DNA from: Trichodesmium sp. jk18x7bins.61
GTDB taxonomy: Bacteria; Cyanobacteriota; Cyanobacteriia; Cyanobacteriales; Microcoleaceae
Length of the DNA: 6,909 bases
Direction: 5' to 3'
NCBI GenBank assembly: GCA_022822685.1
Contig: JAJEAQ010000478.1
Location: 1 to 6,909, forward strand
Positions within the stretch are counted from its first letter, which is position 1. Each line of letters starts with the position of its first letter. Below are positions 5,479-6,909 of this stretch, piece by piece. The translations under genes were made by a program, and so were the position numbers. Under the pieces are notes generated by a model, which did no database searches, was not told where the DNA came from, and worked only from the letters and a program-made list of their open reading frames with translations.

Positions 5479-5610
5479 GGGCGGGCAAATATTAAATAGA
5501 CATCTCTGAAAAAGAATCTGAAAGCCTGATTCTGCCGTAGCTAAAATCTAATTTATGGAGATGTCTAATGCTCTGGAGCAATGCTCAATTTGGTATTTTT
5601 TGCCCACCTT
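5479..5610. repeat. GTGGGC-ended inverted-repeat element, copy 2, interrupted
   Basis: The left part GGGCGGGCAAATATTAAA (5479-5496) and the right part (5568-5610, containing TGGAGCAATG, AATTTGGT and TTTTTTGCCCACCTT) align with the two halves of the copy at 4968-5029 in the same order and orientation. The right halves agree at roughly 32 of 37 positions. About 70 bp of unrelated sequence (5497-5567) separates them. This is best explained as the same element split by a later insertion. Confidence 0.7.
5497..5567. mobile_element. Nested 67-bp TA-flanked inverted-repeat element (MITE-like)
   Basis: The termini GACATCTC (5499-5506) and GAGATGTC (5558-5565) are perfect inverted repeats, and each is flanked by TA (5497-5498 and 5566-5567). 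A TA duplication is the hallmark of IS630/Tc1-mariner-type insertion. The core has no ORF. Removing the element and one TA restores an uninterrupted GTGGGC element resembling the intact copy at 4968-5029, which supports a true insertion. The TA is also part of the palindrome, so the duplication is not proven. A 10-bp direct repeat TTAAATAGAC (5492-5501 and 5609-5618) offers a competing boundary. Confidence 0.5.
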
Positions 5611-5658
5611 AAATAGACTATTTCTCAGCCTTACCGTCTCAAACTTTATAGCAAAATT

Positions 5659-5697
5659 TATGAAAATTTATATGATTATATGAAAATTTATATGATT
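5659..5697. repeat. AT-rich 20-bp tandem repeat (about two units)
   Basis: TGAAAATTTATATGATTATA at 5661-5680 is followed at 5681-5697 by the first 17 bases again, and both units are preceded by TA. The surrounding 5611-5774 holds no gene. It contains long-range complementary segments (TTTCTCAG 5621-5628 with CTGAGAAA 5749-5756; AGACT 5615-5619 with AGTCT 5734-5738) that may mark the ends of another decayed repeat. Confidence 0.75.
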
Positions 5698-5779
5698 GAA
5701 GGAGTCATACCAATTTGATGTCAGGCTGGGAGGAGTCTGAATATATTTCTGAGAAAACTTTCTGCCTTCTTAACATCAA

Positions 5780-5871
5780 CAGGACTTACCCATTTTAGGG
5801 TGAGCAACACTATATATAGTTTTGCAGTATGGTTTTAAGTTACTACATATAGCGTTTTTGCGTAAGTCCTG
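5780..5871. mobile_element. 92-bp MITE-like element with 5-bp target duplication at the radC stop codon
   Basis: The termini CAGGACTTAC (5780-5789) and GTAAGTCCTG (5862-5871) are perfect 10-bp inverted repeats. ATCAA lies directly outside both ends (5775-5779 and 5872-5876), as expected of a 5-bp target-site duplication. The interior is AT-rich, has a perfect 12-bp palindrome ACTATATATAGT (5809-5820) and encodes nothing. The CAGGACTTACGCA end motif is one I recognise as frequent in Nostoc-type intergenic DNA. The transposase family that mobilises it cannot be told from this window. Confidence 0.72.
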
Positions 5872-5872
5872 A

Positions 5873-6604
5873 TCAATCTCCTTGAGGATATTCCTCCCAT
5901 AAATTAGTTATCTGACGCATACTAGAATGTCCCCCATTACCCATAATAATGTGATCTAATAAGGGAATAGCCAAAACTTGTGCTCCGGCTAAAAGTTGCC
6001 GTGTTAAGTTGATATCTTCAGGACTAGGCTCTACATTTCCAGAAGGATGATTATGAGAAATAATGACTCTAGTTGCGCCTTGGCGAATCACTTCTCGGAA
6101 AATCTCACGAGGATGAGCTAATGTTTCTGTAGCTGTACCAATAGTAATAACCTTAGTTCCAAGTAGGCGGTTGTTAACATCTAAAAGTAACACAGCAAAT
6201 CTTTCTTGAGTTTGCCACATCAAATCTTGACTCAAAGCATCAGCAGCAGCTTGGGGACTATCAACAATAGATAATTCTGGAGGGCGGGATTGAAATACTC
6301 TTTTTCCTAATTCAATAGCAGCAATAATCGTTGTTGCTTTTGCTTTACCAATACCATGAATTTGAGTTAATTCTTGAACTGTAATATTGCGGAGAATTGA
6401 GAGAGGATCGCGCTGATGTTGACTTAATTGATTTAATATATATTGTCCAAGACCAACAGCAGAAAGTTTACCTTTTCCTTGACCTGTACCTAAGAGAATA
6501 GCAATCAATTCTGCACTAGAAAGACTTTTCGGACCAGAGGCAATTAATCTTTCCCGTGGTCGTTCATTGCTAGGTAAATCTACAATTCTGAGGCTGTAGG
6601 TCAT
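5873..6604 (-). CDS. radC: RadC-family JAMM/MPN+ domain protein
   Basis: At 243 aa this matches the usual RadC (UPF0758) length. The N-terminal half (1-105) carries the conserved LPxxERPRERL start (9-20), the helical LSSAELIAILLGTG (28-41) and a helix-hairpin-helix, IHGIGKAKA (82-90). The C-terminal half is a JAB1/MPN+ metalloprotease-like domain with E134, HNHPSGN (184-190) and D197, which together form the complete JAMM zinc site (H184, H186, D197). The name comes from a DNA-repair assignment that was later questioned; the true substrate in bacteria is uncertain. All metal ligands are present, so catalytic activity is possible. No SD precedes the ATG at 6604. Gene order is convergent with mnmA. 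The TGA stop (5873-5875) lies inside the target duplication of the adjacent 92-bp element, so the C-terminus is unaltered by that insertion. Confidence 0.95.
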   Translation of the reverse strand: MTYSLRIVDLPSNERPRERLIASGPKSLSSAELIAILLGTGQGKGKLSAVGLGQYILNQLSQHQRDPLSILRNITVQELTQIHGIGKAKATTIIAAIELGKRVFQSRPPELSIVDSPQAAADALSQDLMWQTQERFAVLLLDVNNRLLGTKVITIGTATETLAHPREIFREVIRQGATRVIISHNHPSGNVEPSPEDINLTRQLLAGAQVLAIPLLDHIIMGNGGHSSMRQITNLWEEYPQGD

Positions 6605-6640
6605 TGATGCACTGCTGAAAATTAAGGTAAATTATTTGTA

Positions 6641-6649
6641 AGTATAGCA
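6641..6649 (-). promoter_or_regulatory. Extended -10 promoter of radC
   Basis: On the minus strand TGCTATACT combines a TATACT -10 box with an upstream TG, the extended -10 pattern. The best -35 at 17 bp (TAGTTG, 6664-6669) is poor, as is tolerated with an extended -10. Transcription would start near 6634, giving a leader of about 30 nt. Confidence 0.45.
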
Positions 6650-6826
6650 TAATTTAATCCTCACAACTAGACACAGATAAAAACTTCATAAAACTCCATA
6701 TGATTCCGGTTTGATAGAATCTTTTTTAACTTGCCTGGCCAAAAAATAAGCCCTCTCCCAATAAAGTCGCCTCAGAATGAGAGCCCCAGATACACATCAA
6801 GTATTTAACAGACATTATAATCACAG

Positions 6827-6902
6827 TAAACATAAAACCAACTCCAAACAACCAAACAACCAACACACAAACACAAACTCAAACCCCATAAACACCCTTC
6901 AT
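6827..6902 (+). other. 76-nt G-free, A/C-rich tract
   Basis: No G occurs on the plus strand from 6827 to 6902. The composition is almost all A and C, with CCAAACAA repeated at 6844-6851 and 6852-6859. It lies just downstream of the TATAAT at 6816-6821. Transcribed rightward, it would be an unstructured A/C-rich leader. Confidence 0.8.
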
Positions 6903-6909
6903 GTAGGGA

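Larger units (their letters stand above)
6605..6909. other. Region upstream of radC to window edge, no gene seen
   Basis: These 305 bp hold the radC promoter, a short weak hairpin (GATTC 6702-6706 with GAATC 6717-6721), a plus-strand TATAAT at 6816-6821 without a good -35, and then a tract lacking G. No ORF of useful size is open on either strand. The right part may be the leader of a plus-strand gene beyond the edge or the end of a minus-strand gene; the window does not decide. Confidence 0.55.

Noticed and set aside
5164..5499. 111-codon plus-strand ORF
   Set aside because: It runs through the 25-bp tandem repeats, a hairpin and into the GTGGGC element, and has no SD. It looks like repeat DNA read as protein. 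A decayed TnpB C-terminus was considered but no motif supports it.
4957..5872. Intact insertion sequence or defence system
   Set aside because: There is no transposase, nuclease or other effector gene in the interval; only short repeats are present.

Overview
The window looks like chromosomal DNA of a cyanobacterium, probably a filamentous Nostocales-type strain. The genes are AT-rich. Three copies of the HIP1 octamer GCGATCGC (1248-1255, 4265-4272, 4667-4674) occur in 6.9 kb, where chance predicts about one per 65 kb. Short palindromic and tandem repeats fill the gaps, and most genes lack a Shine-Dalgarno sequence. The genus is an inference.

Layout. 1-2236 (minus strand) is a probable two-gene unit: nnr, the bifunctional NAD(P)HX repair enzyme, followed after 29 bp by an aminopropyltransferase (speE/ACL5-like) that runs off the left edge. 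2237-2731 is non-coding with a small G/C-skewed tandem repeat. 2732-3487 (minus) is an exported protein with two SPOR-like halves, preceded by a well-spaced promoter that would give an almost leaderless mRNA. 3488-3876 is a divergent gap that may hold a 58-residue minus-strand ORF. 3877-4956 (plus) is mnmA, the tRNA U34 2-thiolase. 5873-6604 (minus) is radC. 6605-6909 is the radC upstream region and ends in a 76-nt tract without G on the plus strand.

The most unusual part is 4957-5872, the gap between the convergent genes mnmA and radC. It is packed with small non-autonomous repeats: two same-orientation copies of a GTGGGC-ended inverted-repeat element, the second split by a 67-bp TA-flanked hairpin element; a 98-nt structure that can fold as a three-way junction with a possible pseudoknot; a possible IS200/IS605-derived non-autonomous element containing three 25-bp repeats; a 20-bp tandem repeat; and a 92-bp inverted-repeat element with a 5-bp target duplication that contains the radC stop codon. 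No transposase gene is visible, so all would depend on enzymes encoded elsewhere.

The genes are housekeeping (metabolite repair, polyamine synthesis, tRNA modification, a JAMM-domain protein) and do not form one pathway. I see no defence system, CRISPR array, rRNA or tRNA. What is new here is most likely the repeat cluster, not a multi-gene system.
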